64,000 bases of DNA from Lachnotalea glycerini (GCF_003201285.1 NZ_QICS01000001.1:644678-708677), one strand, 5' to 3'; shown: positions 53,098 to 63,025, counted from the first letter of the stretch. Notes: a model not told the origin generated them from the letters alone. Numbers and translations are program-made.

Positions 53098-53811
53098 CTA
53101 TTTTCTGCATATAAAAGCTCCCATACGAAAATCTATCTTTGATAATCTTTTTACCATATGAAAGCCAGCCTTTTTGATTGCAGATAAATATTCTTTTTCT
53201 GTGAATAATGTAATTTGCTGCTTACTTTTATATTGATCAATTTTGCCATGATTGCTAATCAGATGATACATATCTACATCTACCTTTTTATTACTTATTC
53301 TTTTTACAGACTCCATATAGCAAAATTTAATAGTTTCAGTCTCTCCTGATCCATGATAAATATTTTCCTCAAAAGTTTCCTGCGTATCCCAAGGTGTTAA
53401 TATTAAAATCCCCCCATTTACCAAGCATCTAAAAGTACATCTTAAACCATTGACTAATTCATTATAATCATTAGCAAATCCAATACTGCCAAAAAGATTT
53501 ACTGCAACACCATATGTTTCATCCAACTCAAAATCAAACATATTTTTTTTGTAGAACTTACAATTTGGCATTTTCTGAATTGCCTTTTTTAGCATAGCCT
53601 CACTTAAGTCCATTCCTTCTATTTCAAAATTACTTGATAAATTTTTAGTCTGTTCTCCTGTTCCGCATCCCATATCCAAAAGCTTATTATTTCCGGATAT
53701 ATTAAATTCTTTAGAAATAGATATAATTTTTTCAGCCTCTTTTTTGTATTCTTCTTCATCAATATACATTGCATCATAATAAGACGCAATCGTATCGAAA
53801 TCTGCATTCAT
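53098..53811 (-). CDS. Class I SAM-dependent methyltransferase
   Basis: Methyltransferase of 237 residues. Motif I is LLDMGCGTGEQTKNL near residue 43; then GMDLSEAML (motif II), MFDFELDETYGVAVNLFGSI and GGILILTPWDT. The N-terminus begins with FDTIASYYDAMY, a common lid element of small-molecule methyltransferases. First gene of the short unit with the MATE exporter. AAGGAGG lies 13 bases upstream, further than usual. Acceptor unknown. Confidence 0.83.
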   Translation of the reverse strand: MNADFDTIASYYDAMYIDEEEYKKEAEKIISISKEFNISGNNKLLDMGCGTGEQTKNLSSNFEIEGMDLSEAMLKKAIQKMPNCKFYKKNMFDFELDETYGVAVNLFGSIGFANDYNELVNGLRCTFRCLVNGGILILTPWDTQETFEENIYHGSGETETIKFCYMESVKRISNKKVDVDMYHLISNHGKIDQYKSKQQITLFTEKEYLSAIKKAGFHMVKRLSKIDFRMGAFICRK

Positions 53812-53857
53812 AATGTATTTTCTTCCTCCTTTATAACTTATTTTTTTCTATAGAAAC

Positions 53858-53883
53858 TTTGTAATTGAAGAATAGATTACAAA
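53858..53883. promoter_or_regulatory. Inverted repeat in the methyltransferase-MATE leader
   Basis: TTTGTAAT-N10-ATTACAAA, perfect 8-bp arms, 47 bp upstream of the methyltransferase ATG. A possible operator or a leader hairpin. No regulator gene lies next to it. Confidence 0.4.
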
Positions 53884-53910
53884 TGGTAAACTATCTATAT
53901 ATAACTTTTA

Positions 53911-54144
53911 TTGACTATATTGATAAACATTTTTTATCTTATCATACATATTCAAAAAATAAAAGTGGAATACGAAAATTACAAAAAAATAACCCTGATA
54001 GAATTATCAAGATCATTGTTCCCTTTACTACACTCAGATAATCTCTTACCTTTTGATTTGTCGTACCATATTTTACGTGTCAGTGCTAATTTACTTGAAA
54101 TGGTTAAGCTAGATTGTGCTGATATTGTTAAAGAAATAAATTGA
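53911..54144 (+). other. Unidentified 77-codon frame, likely a remnant
   Basis: The only plus-strand frame at the cluster edge. It begins MTILINIFYLIIH and ends MVKLDCADIVKEIN. The second half looks more protein-like than the first, and a GTG inside (VEYENYKK) could be the start, but no ribosome binding site is evident and I recognise no family. It lies between the cluster and the rpmF terminator, where insertion debris might be expected. Confidence 0.25.
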
Positions 54145-54181
54145 TGTTACAAATAGGTAAAATTAGATTTTATAACAAAAA

Positions 54182-54211
54182 ACAAGGGATGATATTGTTT
54201 CAAACCCTTGT
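54182..54211 (-). terminator. Terminator of rpmF
   Basis: ACAAGGG ... CCCTTGT stem with a 16-base loop; on the minus strand it is followed by TTTTTTG. It lies 20 bp after the rpmF stop codon, so rpmF no longer reads towards plsX. Confidence 0.75.
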
Positions 54212-54231
54212 CTTTACTAGCTTTTAGCTAA

Positions 54232-54411
54232 CTAATCAACTGAAATAATTTCTTTTTTGTTGTAAGATCCGCAAGCCTTACAAACTCTATGAGGCATCAT
54301 TAAAGCACCGCACTTGCTGCATTTTACTAAATTTGGAGCACTCATTTTCCAATTAGCTCTTCTTTTATCTCTTCTCGATTTAGAAGATTTATTCTTTGGA
54401 CAGATAGACAT
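54232..54411 (-). CDS. rpmF: Ribosomal protein L32
   Basis: Small zinc-ribbon protein of the large ribosomal subunit, 59 residues: SICPKNKSSKSRRDKRRANW at the start, then two Cys pairs CSKCGA and CKACGS that bind zinc. The ATG at 54411 has AAGGAGG seven bases upstream; a frame two codons longer (GTG) lacks spacing. Follows the DUF177 gene as usual, but plsX, its common downstream neighbour, is 12.4 kb away. Confidence 0.95.
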   Translation of the reverse strand: MSICPKNKSSKSRRDKRRANWKMSAPNLVKCSKCGALMMPHRVCKACGSYNKKEIISVD

Positions 54412-54481
54412 GGTCACACCTCCTTATTATTCAATAAGTTTCAAAAGTATTATTGAATGATTCCAATTCAATAATATTGAA

Positions 54482-55006
54482 CTATTGCTTAGAATTGTTA
54501 AATATATCACGGATAACTGCCATTCTTGGATCTAACTCTGCCCGATCACAGCCGCATTCCCCAAGATTGAGATTTGCACCACACCTATTACATATTCCCT
54601 TGCAAGAATCTTTACAAAGAACTTTCATAGGCCAGTTAATTAAAATCTCAGCGTAAATCAATTTATCTACGTCAAGATCATATCCCATAATATAATCTTT
54701 TTCATCCAGCTCATTTTCCCTATTTTCTTCAATTAAGCCCAGATTTACATCTTTAGTGACATCAATATGAAATTTCGTTTTAACAGGCTCTAAGCAGCGG
54801 TCACAAGGAATGGAAACAGTTAAATCTGCTTTTGCTTCAATCGTAATGTTTTTATTTCCTACATTCGTAAGGAGCAAATTTACATCACTTTTAAATACAA
54901 TTTCAAATTTACCTGATTTAATATCAAAAAAATCCATTTCTAATGGCGCTTTCGTCTGTATTACTTTATCTTCATAGGCTAAAACGTCTGTCAATTTTAT
55001 TAGCAT
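54482..55006 (-). CDS. DUF177/YceD-family protein
   Basis: Cytoplasmic protein of 174 residues. The C-terminal half has a conserved cysteine pattern, CDRCLEPV near residue 95, then LCKDSCKGICNRCG and GECGCDRAELDPRMA. In bacteria this family is encoded directly ahead of rpmF and is linked to 23S rRNA or ribosome assembly (YceD). Here it lies 70 bp upstream of rpmF. Normal length. Confidence 0.85.
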   Translation of the reverse strand: MLIKLTDVLAYEDKVIQTKAPLEMDFFDIKSGKFEIVFKSDVNLLLTNVGNKNITIEAKADLTVSIPCDRCLEPVKTKFHIDVTKDVNLGLIEENRENELDEKDYIMGYDLDVDKLIYAEILINWPMKVLCKDSCKGICNRCGANLNLGECGCDRAELDPRMAVIRDIFNNSKQ

Positions 55007-55071
55007 AATAGTCTCCTATACACACTTGTATTATTATACCTACCTTGTGTTGCTTTGTCAACATCTTTTAT

Positions 55072-55107
55072 AAATTTAAGCTCACAATTATTCGTGAGCT
55101 TAAATTT
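55072..55107 (-). terminator. Terminator of pta-ackA
   Basis: Perfect 14-bp stem AAATTTAAGCTCAC ... GTGAGCTTAAATTT with an 8-base loop, about 105 bp past the ackA stop codon. Confidence 0.7.
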
Positions 55108-55212
55108 TCTATACTATCGAAATATATTCTTACTACAAAATAAAATTCGCTCTGTGCATATTCAAATACCATTTACATATTTAGCTATTTAAAACACACA
55201 AGCCCTGATACT

Positions 55213-56406
55213 TTATTTTGTAACTAATAATAATGTCTCTCTTGCAATTGCAAGTTCTTCATTCGTTGGAATCAATAAAACCTTAACCTTAGAATCAGAA
55301 GTGGAAAGTGTTGCTTCCTTACCTCTTACTGATGATGAAGCTTCATCGTATTGTACACCTAAATAACCAAGATATTTACAAACTTCTTTTCTAACGATAC
55401 CATCGTTTTCACCCACTCCTGCTGTAAATACAATTGCATCTACACCATTCATAGCTGCTGCATATCCTCCAACTATTTTTGCTACCTGATAGCAGAAAGC
55501 TTCTCTTGCTAATTTAGCTTTTGCATTTCCTTCTTCCGCTGCATTCTCAAGATCTCTGAAATCACTGGAAAGTCCAGAAACTCCATAAACTCCTGATTCC
55601 TTATTTAAAATATTCATAATTGCATCAATGTCCAGATTTTCCTTTTTAGCAATAAATTCCATGATAGCTGGGTCAATATTACCTGAACGGGTTCCCATCA
55701 TAACACCTTCAAGAGGAGTCAGCCCCATAGAAGTATCAACGGATTTACCGCCATTTACTGCACAGATACTTGAACCGTTACCTAAATGGCATACAATAGT
55801 CTTTAAAGATTCAAGCGGTTTTCCTAAATACTCTGCTGTTCTCTTAGATACAAAGCTATGGCTGGTACCGTGGAATCCATATCTTCTCACCTTATATTGC
55901 TCATAATATTTGTACGGTATTCCGTAAATATATGCTTCCTCAGGCATTGTCTGATGGAATGCAGTATCAAAAACAGCTACCATTGGCGTATTTGGCATTA
56001 AAGCTTTACAAGCTTCGATACCAATAATGTTTGCTGGATTGTGAAGTGGTGCTAAATCATTGCATTCTTCTACTGCTTTCATAACTTCTGCTGTAATTAC
56101 AGTTGAGCTTGCAAATTTTTCTCCACCATGTACCACTCTATGACCAACTGCACCAACCTCATCTAAGCTCTTAATCACACCTGTTTTGGCATTCATTAAT
56201 GCATCAAGTACCATTTGAATGGCCTCTTTATGTGTAGGCATTGCTGCCTCTGTTATTTCTTTTTCTTTGCCTGCTGGCTGATATACTAATCTTCCATCAA
56301 TACCAATTCTCTCGCAAAGTCCCTTTGCTAATACAGCCTCTGTGTCAGAGTTAATTAATTGAAACTTAAGTGATGAGCTTCCACAATTTATTACTAAAAT
56401 ATTCAT
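55213..56406 (-). CDS. ackA: Acetate kinase
   Basis: Converts acetyl phosphate and ADP to acetate and ATP, the energy-yielding end of acetate fermentation. 397 residues. The N-terminal signature is [16 protein letters not shown], with RVVHGGEKF near residue 90, the catalytic-region [10 protein letters not shown] near 147, and a C-terminal [16 protein letters not shown] precedes the ATG. It lies 27 bp after pta, as a two-gene operon. Confidence 0.97.
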   Translation of the reverse strand: MNILVINCGSSSLKFQLINSDTEAVLAKGLCERIGIDGRLVYQPAGKEKEITEAAMPTHKEAIQMVLDALMNAKTGVIKSLDEVGAVGHRVVHGGEKFASSTVITAEVMKAVEECNDLAPLHNPANIIGIEACKALMPNTPMVAVFDTAFHQTMPEEAYIYGIPYKYYEQYKVRRYGFHGTSHSFVSKRTAEYLGKPLESLKTIVCHLGNGSSICAVNGGKSVDTSMGLTPLEGVMMGTRSGNIDPAIMEFIAKKENLDIDAIMNILNKESGVYGVSGLSSDFRDLENAAEEGNAKAKLAREAFCYQVAKIVGGYAAAMNGVDAIVFTAGVGENDGIVRKEVCKYLGYLGVQYDEASSSVRGKEATLSTSDSKVKVLLIPTNEELAIARETLLLVTK

Positions 56407-56433
56407 TTGAATTTCCTCCTTATGTTTAATTGA

Positions 56434-57429
56434 CTAATTTGCCTGTGCCTGCACTGCTGTAATTGCTACTACACCCACGATATCATCTGCATTACAACCT
56501 CTAGATAAATCATTTACCGGCTTAGCAATTCCTTGTGTAACTGGTCCATAAGCCTCTGCCTTAGCTAATCTTTGAACTAATTTATAACCGATATTTCCTG
56601 CATCCAAATCAGGGAATACTAATACATTGGCACGCCCGGCTACCTTGCTTCCCGGTGCCTTAGACTGACCAACACTTGGAACAATTGCAGCATCTAACTG
56701 TAATTCTCCATCAATCTCAATATTCGGATACAGTTCCTTTGCAATTTTAGTTGCTTCAACTACCTTGTCAACATCAGCATGCTTTGCACTTCCTTTTGTA
56801 GAATGGGAAAGCATCGCAACAATCGGTTCTTCTTGTACCAATAACTTAAATGATTCTGCTGAAGAAGCTGCTATTGCTGCTAATTTCTCTGGGTCAGGAT
56901 TCTGCTCTAGACCTGCATCTCCAAAAATAAAGGTTCCATTTGCACCAAACTCACAATCTGGAACAACCATTAAAAAGAATGCAGAAACTAATTTGGTACC
57001 TGGCTTCGTCTTAAGAATCTGTAAACATGGTCTTAAGGTGTCTGCTGTTGAATGGCACGCACCTGATACCATTCCATCTGCATCACCTAATTTAACCATC
57101 ATTACACCGTAGTATAAATAATTCGATAACAATATTTCTCTAGCCTGTTCCTGTGTCATTCCTTTACTCTGTCTTAATTCTACCAGTTTATCAATGTATG
57201 TAGATGTTTTTTCAGAAGTAGCTGGATCAACAATAACTGCTCCTGATATATCTAATCCTTTACTTCCTTCTTCAACAGCATCCTTGCTGCCAACTAAAAC
57301 TACATTGGCTATCCCTTCTTTTAATATGGCAGCCACCGCCTCATAAGTTCTGCGATCCTCAGTTTCCGGCAACACAATCGTTTGCTTGTCTACTTTTGCA
57401 CGTTCCTTAATAGTGTCAATAAATCCCAT
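56434..57429 (-). CDS. pta: Phosphate acetyltransferase
   Basis: Short-form (Class I) phosphotransacetylase of 331 residues that interconverts acetyl-CoA and acetyl phosphate. Conserved stretches are VLPETEDRRTYEAVA at the start, MVSGACHSTADTLRP near residue 120, MLSHSTKGSA near 208 and a C-terminal VNDLSRGCN. It forms the acetate pathway with ackA. The 248-bp region upstream (57430-57677) holds its promoter region; I see no other element there. Confidence 0.96.
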   Translation of the reverse strand: MGFIDTIKERAKVDKQTIVLPETEDRRTYEAVAAILKEGIANVVLVGSKDAVEEGSKGLDISGAVIVDPATSEKTSTYIDKLVELRQSKGMTQEQAREILLSNYLYYGVMMVKLGDADGMVSGACHSTADTLRPCLQILKTKPGTKLVSAFFLMVVPDCEFGANGTFIFGDAGLEQNPDPEKLAAIAASSAESFKLLVQEEPIVAMLSHSTKGSAKHADVDKVVEATKIAKELYPNIEIDGELQLDAAIVPSVGQSKAPGSKVAGRANVLVFPDLDAGNIGYKLVQRLAKAEAYGPVTQGIAKPVNDLSRGCNADDIVGVVAITAVQAQAN

Positions 57430-57677
57430 TGTGGTAAGACTCCTTTCATGTGTATCTTATTATTTTTTCCTCATTCATCGAGGTTTATTCACCAGTGTGT
57501 ATTACTATTCTCAGTAAAAAAGCATAATTCGCCTTAAAAATAGAAAATATCTATTTATTACCTCAAATTATGTCTTTATCACGCTTAATTTCATTATACT
57601 ACTAATGTTTATTGTATACAAGAAGTATTTTTTTTAGAACATTTAATTAAAATTTTAACAATCTTTTTTACCAGATC

Positions 57678-58082
57678 TTACTTTTGAAAACATTGCTTTG
57701 ATAAATATTGTATAATATCCTTTCTTGTAACCAAACCTATAAAAACCTCTTGATCATCTATAACCGGTATAAAATTCTGATACAATGACATGTCCATCAA
57801 ATCCTCAATATTTGCATCAATATTAACCGGCTTATTATTTACCCTTCGCTTAATATCAAGTATGGATATATGCTCTAAATCACTTATTTTGTTCAAATCA
57901 TTAGCCAAAGTCCATAAGAAATCTCCCTCTGTAACAGTACCTTTATATTTTCCATCTCTGTCTATCATAGGAATTGCCGTATATCCATAGTGCTTCATCT
58001 TTTCCAGTGCTTGCCTTACTGTAAAATCACTATATATGTAAGCCGTATCACTTTTAGGTATCAAAAAAAACAATATATTCAT
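57678..58082 (-). CDS. CBS-domain-pair protein
   Basis: 134 residues made almost wholly of two CBS motifs: the first around DFTVRQALEKMKHYGYTAIP, the second around NIEDLMDMSLYQNFIPVIDD with GLVTRKDIIQYL. Such stand-alone pairs bind adenine nucleotides and act as energy or redox sensors of partner proteins. AGAGG precedes the ATG. Single gene; no partner gene adjacent, so its target is unknown. Confidence 0.83.
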   Translation of the reverse strand: MNILFFLIPKSDTAYIYSDFTVRQALEKMKHYGYTAIPMIDRDGKYKGTVTEGDFLWTLANDLNKISDLEHISILDIKRRVNNKPVNIDANIEDLMDMSLYQNFIPVIDDQEVFIGLVTRKDIIQYLSKQCFQK

Positions 58083-58244
58083 TTGAAATTCCTCTCTAAC
58101 TCTAACAATTTATTCCTTTTTATTATAACTCTTTTTGCACTATAACAACATACTTTCTCAATTTATTTAACATAAGTTTCACATGATTTTTAAATAAAAT
58201 ACAATTTGCTTTAATTTATATTCCTGTCAACCATATTAATTTCC

Positions 58245-58272
58245 TTGACTTGCGCTACTCATGTGTTATAGT
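58245..58272 (+). promoter_or_regulatory. Promoter of tmcAL
   Basis: TTGACT (58245-58250), 16-bp spacer, TATAGT (58267-58272), about 42 bp before the ATG at 58314. Confidence 0.6.
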
Positions 58273-58313
58273 ATATGCAAATATATTTTTAGAAAGAGAG
58301 GATTCCCTATAGC

Positions 58314-59561
58314 ATGAAAATAGTGGGTCTTATTACAGAATACAATCCCTTTCACAATGGGCACTTATATCATATTAAAACTGCCAAAAAATTAACAGAT
58401 GCCGACTATGTAGTTGTTGTTATGAGTGGCAATTTTCTACAGCGTGGTACTCCTGCCATTATTGATAAATACAGCCGTACTCGTATGGCATTAGCCAGTG
58501 GGGCAGATCTAGTCATTGAACTGCCCTGTGCTTATTCCACGTCAAGTGCAGAATTCTTTGCATCAGGATCGGTCGCTTTGCTTAGCCAAATGGGATGCAT
58601 TGATTATTTATGCTTTGGCAGTGAATGTGGTGATACTGAAATTCTAAAAAAGATTGCTTTCATCCTAGCCGATGAGCCATTGACCTTTAAGGAGTTGCTG
58701 AAAAAATATCTAAAAGAGGGGCTTTCCTTTCCTATAGGAAGAAAAAAAGCACTTCTTGATTACATGGCCGATACGACAATGACAAAAGAAGAGCTTGAGC
58801 CCATTTTATCGGAACCTAACAATATTCTGGCAATTGAATATATCAAAGCGCTGATTAAGCAAAATAGTAAAATTATTCCTCTGGCTATTAAACGAGTCGT
58901 ATCCGGCTATCATGATAGTTTAATTAAAGACAAGATATGCTCCGCTACAGCCATTCGCACAGCCTTTCAAACAAGTGGCTTAAATAGCTTTAGGGAACAG
59001 GTACCCTCTTATGTTTTTGACATTTTATCTGAGGCATATAACAGAACTTTTCCAATATATCCAAATGACTTTTCTTCTTTATTAAAGTATCGCCTGCTCC
59101 TTCAAAATTCAAAACCTTTTCAGGCATATTGGGACGTTTCCGAATCTCTTGCAAATACCATTACAAGAATGCTTTCTCAATTTAAAAATTATGAGGACTT
59201 TGCCAACTTATTAAAAAGTAAACAATACACTTTTACAAGAATCAATCGCAGTCTGATTCACATTCTATTAAACCTAGAAGCAGATACGATTCACCAATTT
59301 ATAGAGCATAACTATGCTCTATATATACGAATCCTTGGGTTTAGGAAATCCTCTACCCCCTTACTGACTGCCATCAAAGCAAACTCTGGTATCCCAATTA
59401 TCAGCAAGCTGGCTGATGCCAAAAATCACTTAACACAGTTAGGACTTCTTATGTTGGAACAAGACATTTTAGCGTCTGATATTTATAATACCATTGTCAT
59501 TGATAAATTTGACTTTAGCATTCCAAATGAATTTCAACAACAAATTGTTATCTTTGAATAA
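58314..59561 (+). CDS. tmcAL: tRNA(Met) cytidine acetate ligase (nucleotidyltransferase fold)
   Basis: 415-residue enzyme of the YlbM/TmcAL family that adenylates acetate and forms N4-acetylcytidine at the wobble base of elongator tRNA-Met. The N-terminus has the nucleotidyltransferase motif GLITEYNPFHNGHLYHI (His-x-Gly-His), followed by VVVMSGNFLQRGTPAI and SADLVIELP-like text. Full length. Its only plus-strand neighbours are none; it is convergent with apbE, with a shared terminator between. Use of acetate fits with the nearby ackA-pta. Confidence 0.9.
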   Translation: MKIVGLITEYNPFHNGHLYHIKTAKKLTDADYVVVVMSGNFLQRGTPAIIDKYSRTRMALASGADLVIELPCAYSTSSAEFFASGSVALLSQMGCIDYLCFGSECGDTEILKKIAFILADEPLTFKELLKKYLKEGLSFPIGRKKALLDYMADTTMTKEELEPILSEPNNILAIEYIKALIKQNSKIIPLAIKRVVSGYHDSLIKDKICSATAIRTAFQTSGLNSFREQVPSYVFDILSEAYNRTFPIYPNDFSSLLKYRLLLQNSKPFQAYWDVSESLANTITRMLSQFKNYEDFANLLKSKQYTFTRINRSLIHILLNLEADTIHQFIEHNYALYIRILGFRKSSTPLLTAIKANSGIPIISKLADAKNHLTQLGLLMLEQDILASDIYNTIVIDKFDFSIPNEFQQQIVIFE

Positions 59562-59594
59562 AGCAATCAGCGCATTTAAATTGAACGCTGCTTG
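59562..59594. terminator. Bidirectional terminator between tmcAL and apbE
   Basis: Stem AGCAatCAGCG ... CGCTGCT with an AT-rich loop, wedged between two convergent stop codons; both strands give short T-rich tails. Confidence 0.6.
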
Positions 59595-59595
59595 T

Positions 59596-60630
59596 TTATT
59601 CTATTATTTTATAATCATCTTTTAAAATTGTAATACTATCCTTTAATTTTTGACTTACCATGACATTTTTATCGGAATCAACAAATATAGCCTCGGCATC
59701 GTAATACTCCAGTAACGGCAAACTTTTGTCATATCCTAATATAAAGCATGCCGTCGATAATGCATCACTTAGAACACCAGAATCACTTACAATAGTTACT
59801 GAAATCAAACCACTCTCACTTGGATAACCTGTTTTAGGGTCTAAAATATGATGATAGCGTTTTCCATCCTGTATAAAATATTTTTCATAATCGCCTGAAG
59901 TCGAAACGAAGCAAGCATCATGAAATGATAAAGCAGCAAAAACGTCTTGCTGTTCTCCTCTTGGATCTGTAATACCTACTTTCCAATTTGAAGAATCCGG
60001 CTTGCTTTTATAGACAAGAATACTTCCACCTACTGAAATAACTGCCCCATCTACATTCCCCTTTTGATCAAAGTATTGTTTGATTTTATCACATGCAATT
60101 CCTTTACCAATTGCACCAAGATCAATACTTGAATTAGCAGGTAACGAAACACCTTCATCTGATACGATTAACTTATTAAAATCTACATCCTTTAGAAGTG
60201 CTTGGATTTCCTCATCGCGTGGAACCTTGGGATTATCCCCTTCAATATCCCATAATCTTGATATTTTTCCTATTGTAATATCTAAGGCTCCGTCACTATG
60301 ATTGCCAACATCAATTGCAGTAAGTAAATCTGCTCTCACATCATCTGATACATTTACTGCTCCCACTCCAGCCATTGCATTGATTTTTGCTATTTCTGAT
60401 GATTGAATTCTCCATGATAACATATTATCTTCAATATCAACTATCAGATTTAATACCTCTTGGGTATCATCAGAATCTGCATAAATAGTCTGATTAATAA
60501 CCGTTCCCATGGCAAAGTCTACACTCGTATACGCATCTGAATTCTTTGCTGAACAACCTGTTAAGCCAATCCATGTAATTACACCTATTAGTAATATTTT
60601 AAATGTAAAATTATTTAACTTTCTTTTCAC
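59596..60630 (-). CDS. apbE: FAD:protein FMN transferase (lipoprotein)
   Basis: Attaches FMN covalently to threonine or serine of secreted or membrane flavoproteins. 344 residues. The lipoprotein signal peptide ends at the lipobox LTGC near residue 26; then come DFAMGTVINQ, the FAD-binding DLGAIGKGIACD near residue 165 and the metal/substrate loop SVGGSILVY, with the C-terminal HHILDPKTGYPS. Coupled to the Gx gene (4-nt overlap). Acts outside the membrane. No Rnf or NQR gene is in the window; the target is elsewhere. Confidence 0.92.
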   Translation of the reverse strand: MKRKLNNFTFKILLIGVITWIGLTGCSAKNSDAYTSVDFAMGTVINQTIYADSDDTQEVLNLIVDIEDNMLSWRIQSSEIAKINAMAGVGAVNVSDDVRADLLTAIDVGNHSDGALDITIGKISRLWDIEGDNPKVPRDEEIQALLKDVDFNKLIVSDEGVSLPANSSIDLGAIGKGIACDKIKQYFDQKGNVDGAVISVGGSILVYKSKPDSSNWKVGITDPRGEQQDVFAALSFHDACFVSTSGDYEKYFIQDGKRYHHILDPKTGYPSESGLISVTIVSDSGVLSDALSTACFILGYDKSLPLLEYYDAEAIFVDSDKNVMVSQKLKDSITILKDDYKIIE

Positions 60631-61133
60631 TCTGAACTCCTATTTTGAAATACATTCACTCTGTCTATAATTATCTGGCTGATTATCCCAATTATGATTC
60701 CCGCAATAATTCCCGAAAGAAACAAAACAGGTAAATAATATATTATCGCTTTTGTATGCAGTAGTAAAGCCGCCGCAATAATTTGACCCACATTATGCAT
60801 AACTGCGCCTGATACACTGATTCCAACATTAGAAAATTTATTTGTTTTCTTTAATAATAACATTACAAGAAGACTCAGTACCGAGCCTGTAATACTAAAA
60901 ATCATAGCAAATAATTTGCCAAACATAAATGTAGTTAAAATAATTCTCAACTCAGTAATTAAAATTGCTTCCTTTTTTCCCAAAACAGATAAAGCTATTA
61001 TTGTAGCCGAATTGGCAAGTCCCAATTTAATACCCGGTACTGCCATATTAATTGGAAACGTTTGTTCAATATACCCGGCAAGCATTGCAACACCTATTAA
61101 CATTCCACAGGATACAATATCCCTTGTTTTCAT
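60627..61133 (-). CDS. Gx-family membrane protein (heptaprenyl diphosphate synthase component I-like)
   Basis: 168-residue integral membrane protein with five or six helices (IVSCGMLIGVAMLAGYIEQ at the start, then GLANSATIIALSVLG). The family is annotated as 'Gx transporter' or heptaprenyl diphosphate synthase component I, and typically lies next to ApbE genes in Firmicutes, as here. A role in flavin or quinone supply to extracellular flavinylation is proposed from such context; it is not shown by sequence. Confidence 0.8.
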   Translation of the reverse strand: MKTRDIVSCGMLIGVAMLAGYIEQTFPINMAVPGIKLGLANSATIIALSVLGKKEAILITELRIILTTFMFGKLFAMIFSITGSVLSLLVMLLLKKTNKFSNVGISVSGAVMHNVGQIIAAALLLHTKAIIYYLPVLFLSGIIAGIIIGIISQIIIDRVNVFQNRSSE

Positions 61134-61306
61134 AATTTAATACCTAGTCTCAAGCAATATATGTACATATTAGTTGAGGCGCAAACTCAGAGGGTTTCAA
61201 TTATGTGTTTGCATTTATCCTTTCTTTAAAATTTTCCATCCTTAGTTCCATAGCAGGCTCTATAGGCTGAATTAATAAATCTTATCCTCATGTCATGAAT
61301 TAAGAG

Positions 61307-61341
61307 CCTCCACAGCTTATTGCTGTAGAAACTCTTTATAC
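61307..61341 (-). terminator. Possible terminator after the UPF0210 gene
   Basis: Imperfect stem AAGAG-CCTC-CACAGC ... GCTGT-AGAAA-CTCTT, 23 bp past the stop codon. The T-tail is weak. The rest of the 61134-61363 gap shows nothing else. Confidence 0.45.
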
Positions 61342-61363
61342 TAATTATGCTTGAAAACTCGAT

Positions 61364-62728
61364 TTAATTTTTAAAGCTATGAATTGGCGCTGGTATACGT
61401 CCTTTACGATTTACAAAAGCATCGCATGAGAACTGATTCACAGGCATAATAGGTGCATAACCAAATAACCCACCAAATTCAACTGTCTCCCCAACATCTT
61501 TTCCAATAACAGGAATAATTCGAACAGCAGTTGTCTTCTGATTGATCATTCCAATCGCCATCTCATCCGCAATAATTCCTGATATTGTTGTTGCTTTAGT
61601 GCTCCCCGGAATAGCTATCATGTCGAGTCCAACAGAGCAAACACATGTCATTGCCTCTAATTTTTCCAGAGTTAATGCACCAGCTAATACTGCATCAATC
61701 ATTCCTTGATCTTCACTTACAGGAATAAACGCACCACTTAATCCCCCTACATAGGAAGATGCCATCACACCGCCTTTTTTAACCTGATCGTTTAATAATG
61801 CCAATGCTGCAGTAGTTCCTGGGGCACCTGCATATTCCAGTCCAATTTCACATAGAATATCAGCCACACTGTCACCTATTGCCGGTGTTGGCGCCAAAGA
61901 TAAATCCACAATTCCAAATGGTACACTTAAACGTTTGGATGCTTCTTGTGCCACTAATTGACCTACTCTCGTTACTTTAAATGCAGTTCTCTTAATTGTT
62001 TCACATAACACTTCAAAACTTTCACCACGAACCTTTGATAAGGCTGTCTTAACAACACCAGGACCGCTAACTCCAACATTAATAATAGCGTCTGCTTCTG
62101 TTACACCATGAAATGCACCTGCCATAAATGGATTATCATCAGGGGCATTACAAAATACTACCAGCTTCATACATGATACAGAATCTATTTCTTTTGTCAT
62201 TTCTGCTGTTTCCAACAATATCTCACCCATCAATCGGACAGCATCCATATTGATTCCTGTCTTTGTAGATCCAAGATTCACAGAACTGCAAACTCTTTCT
62301 GTTGTTGCCAATGCCTTTGGAATGGAGCGAATTAACAATTCATCAGACGCTGTCATTCCTTTTGAAACAAGTGCTGAATACCCACCAAGTAGATTTACAC
62401 CAACTTCAACAGCTGCTTTATCTAGCGTTTTCGCTATCGTTACAAAATCGTCTATAGTTTTACAGGCAGCAGCACCAATTAAAGAGATCGGAGTAACTGA
62501 TATTCTTTTATTTACAACGGGAATACCATATTCTTTTTCAATCTCATTTCCGACTTTAACCAAATCCTTGGCAGTTGTTGTTATCTTTTCATATATTTTT
62601 CTATTTAATTCTTCTAAATCAGAATCAATGCAATCCAGCAAACTGATTCCAAGGGTAATAGTTCTCACATCCAAATTCTCTTGTTCTATCATCTTATTGG
62701 TCTCATTGACCTCAAACATATTAATCAT
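61364..62728 (-). CDS. UPF0210/DUF711 (PFL-like) family protein
   Basis: 454-residue cytoplasmic protein of the DUF711 family, distantly related to pyruvate formate-lyase; catalytic function unknown. Conserved glycine-rich stretches include [27 protein letters not shown] and [13 protein letters not shown]. The ATG at 62728 (MINMFEV) is chosen because GGAGG lies nine bases upstream; the longer frame starts with a TTG that is part of that Shine-Dalgarno region. Follows the ACT-domain gene; this pair (UPF0237-UPF0210) is a conserved operon. Confidence 0.88.
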   Translation of the reverse strand: MINMFEVNETNKMIEQENLDVRTITLGISLLDCIDSDLEELNRKIYEKITTTAKDLVKVGNEIEKEYGIPVVNKRISVTPISLIGAAACKTIDDFVTIAKTLDKAAVEVGVNLLGGYSALVSKGMTASDELLIRSIPKALATTERVCSSVNLGSTKTGINMDAVRLMGEILLETAEMTKEIDSVSCMKLVVFCNAPDDNPFMAGAFHGVTEADAIINVGVSGPGVVKTALSKVRGESFEVLCETIKRTAFKVTRVGQLVAQEASKRLSVPFGIVDLSLAPTPAIGDSVADILCEIGLEYAGAPGTTAALALLNDQVKKGGVMASSYVGGLSGAFIPVSEDQGMIDAVLAGALTLEKLEAMTCVCSVGLDMIAIPGSTKATTISGIIADEMAIGMINQKTTAVRIIPVIGKDVGETVEFGGLFGYAPIMPVNQFSCDAFVNRKGRIPAPIHSFKN

Positions 62729-62752
62729 ATTAGTTAAGTCCTCCAACTTTTG

Positions 62753-63025
62753 CTAAATTCGGTGCATCTTATTAAAAATATCTTCATGCTGGCAAGTAAT
62801 CTTAACCCCGATTTCCTCTCCAATTTTATCAAGTTCAACAGCCATGTCACCAAAAGATTTGGATGATTTGTTTGCATCAACAATCATCATCATATTAAAA
62901 TAATCCTGTACGATTGTTTGTGATATATCTAAGATATTAATGTCATTTCCAGCCAGGTAGGTACAAACCTTAGCAATGATACCTACGGTATCTTTTCCAA
63001 CTACTGTTATAATTGTCTTTTTCAT
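62753..63025 (-). CDS. UPF0237 ACT-domain protein
   Basis: 90-residue single ACT-like domain (TIITVVGKDTVGIIAKVCTY, then NILDISQTIVQDYFNMMM), related to the glycine cleavage regulator GcvR. Probably binds an amino acid and regulates the DUF711 protein encoded 25 bp downstream. Normal length for UPF0237. Confidence 0.88.
   Translation of the reverse strand: MKKTIITVVGKDTVGIIAKVCTYLAGNDINILDISQTIVQDYFNMMMIVDANKSSKSFGDMAVELDKIGEEIGVKITCQHEDIFNKMHRI

Noticed and set aside
42009-53811. RiPP cluster with a hidden precursor peptide
   Set aside because: Two radical SAM genes made this tempting. I looked in the gaps 45373-45472, 51453-51725 and 53812-54231 and found no small gene with a ribosome binding site and a precursor-like sequence.
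55072-55107. Palindromic operator ahead of DUF177
   Set aside because: The 14-bp stem lies just after the pta-ackA unit and upstream of the oppositely read direction only by distance; hairpin shape and position fit a terminator better.
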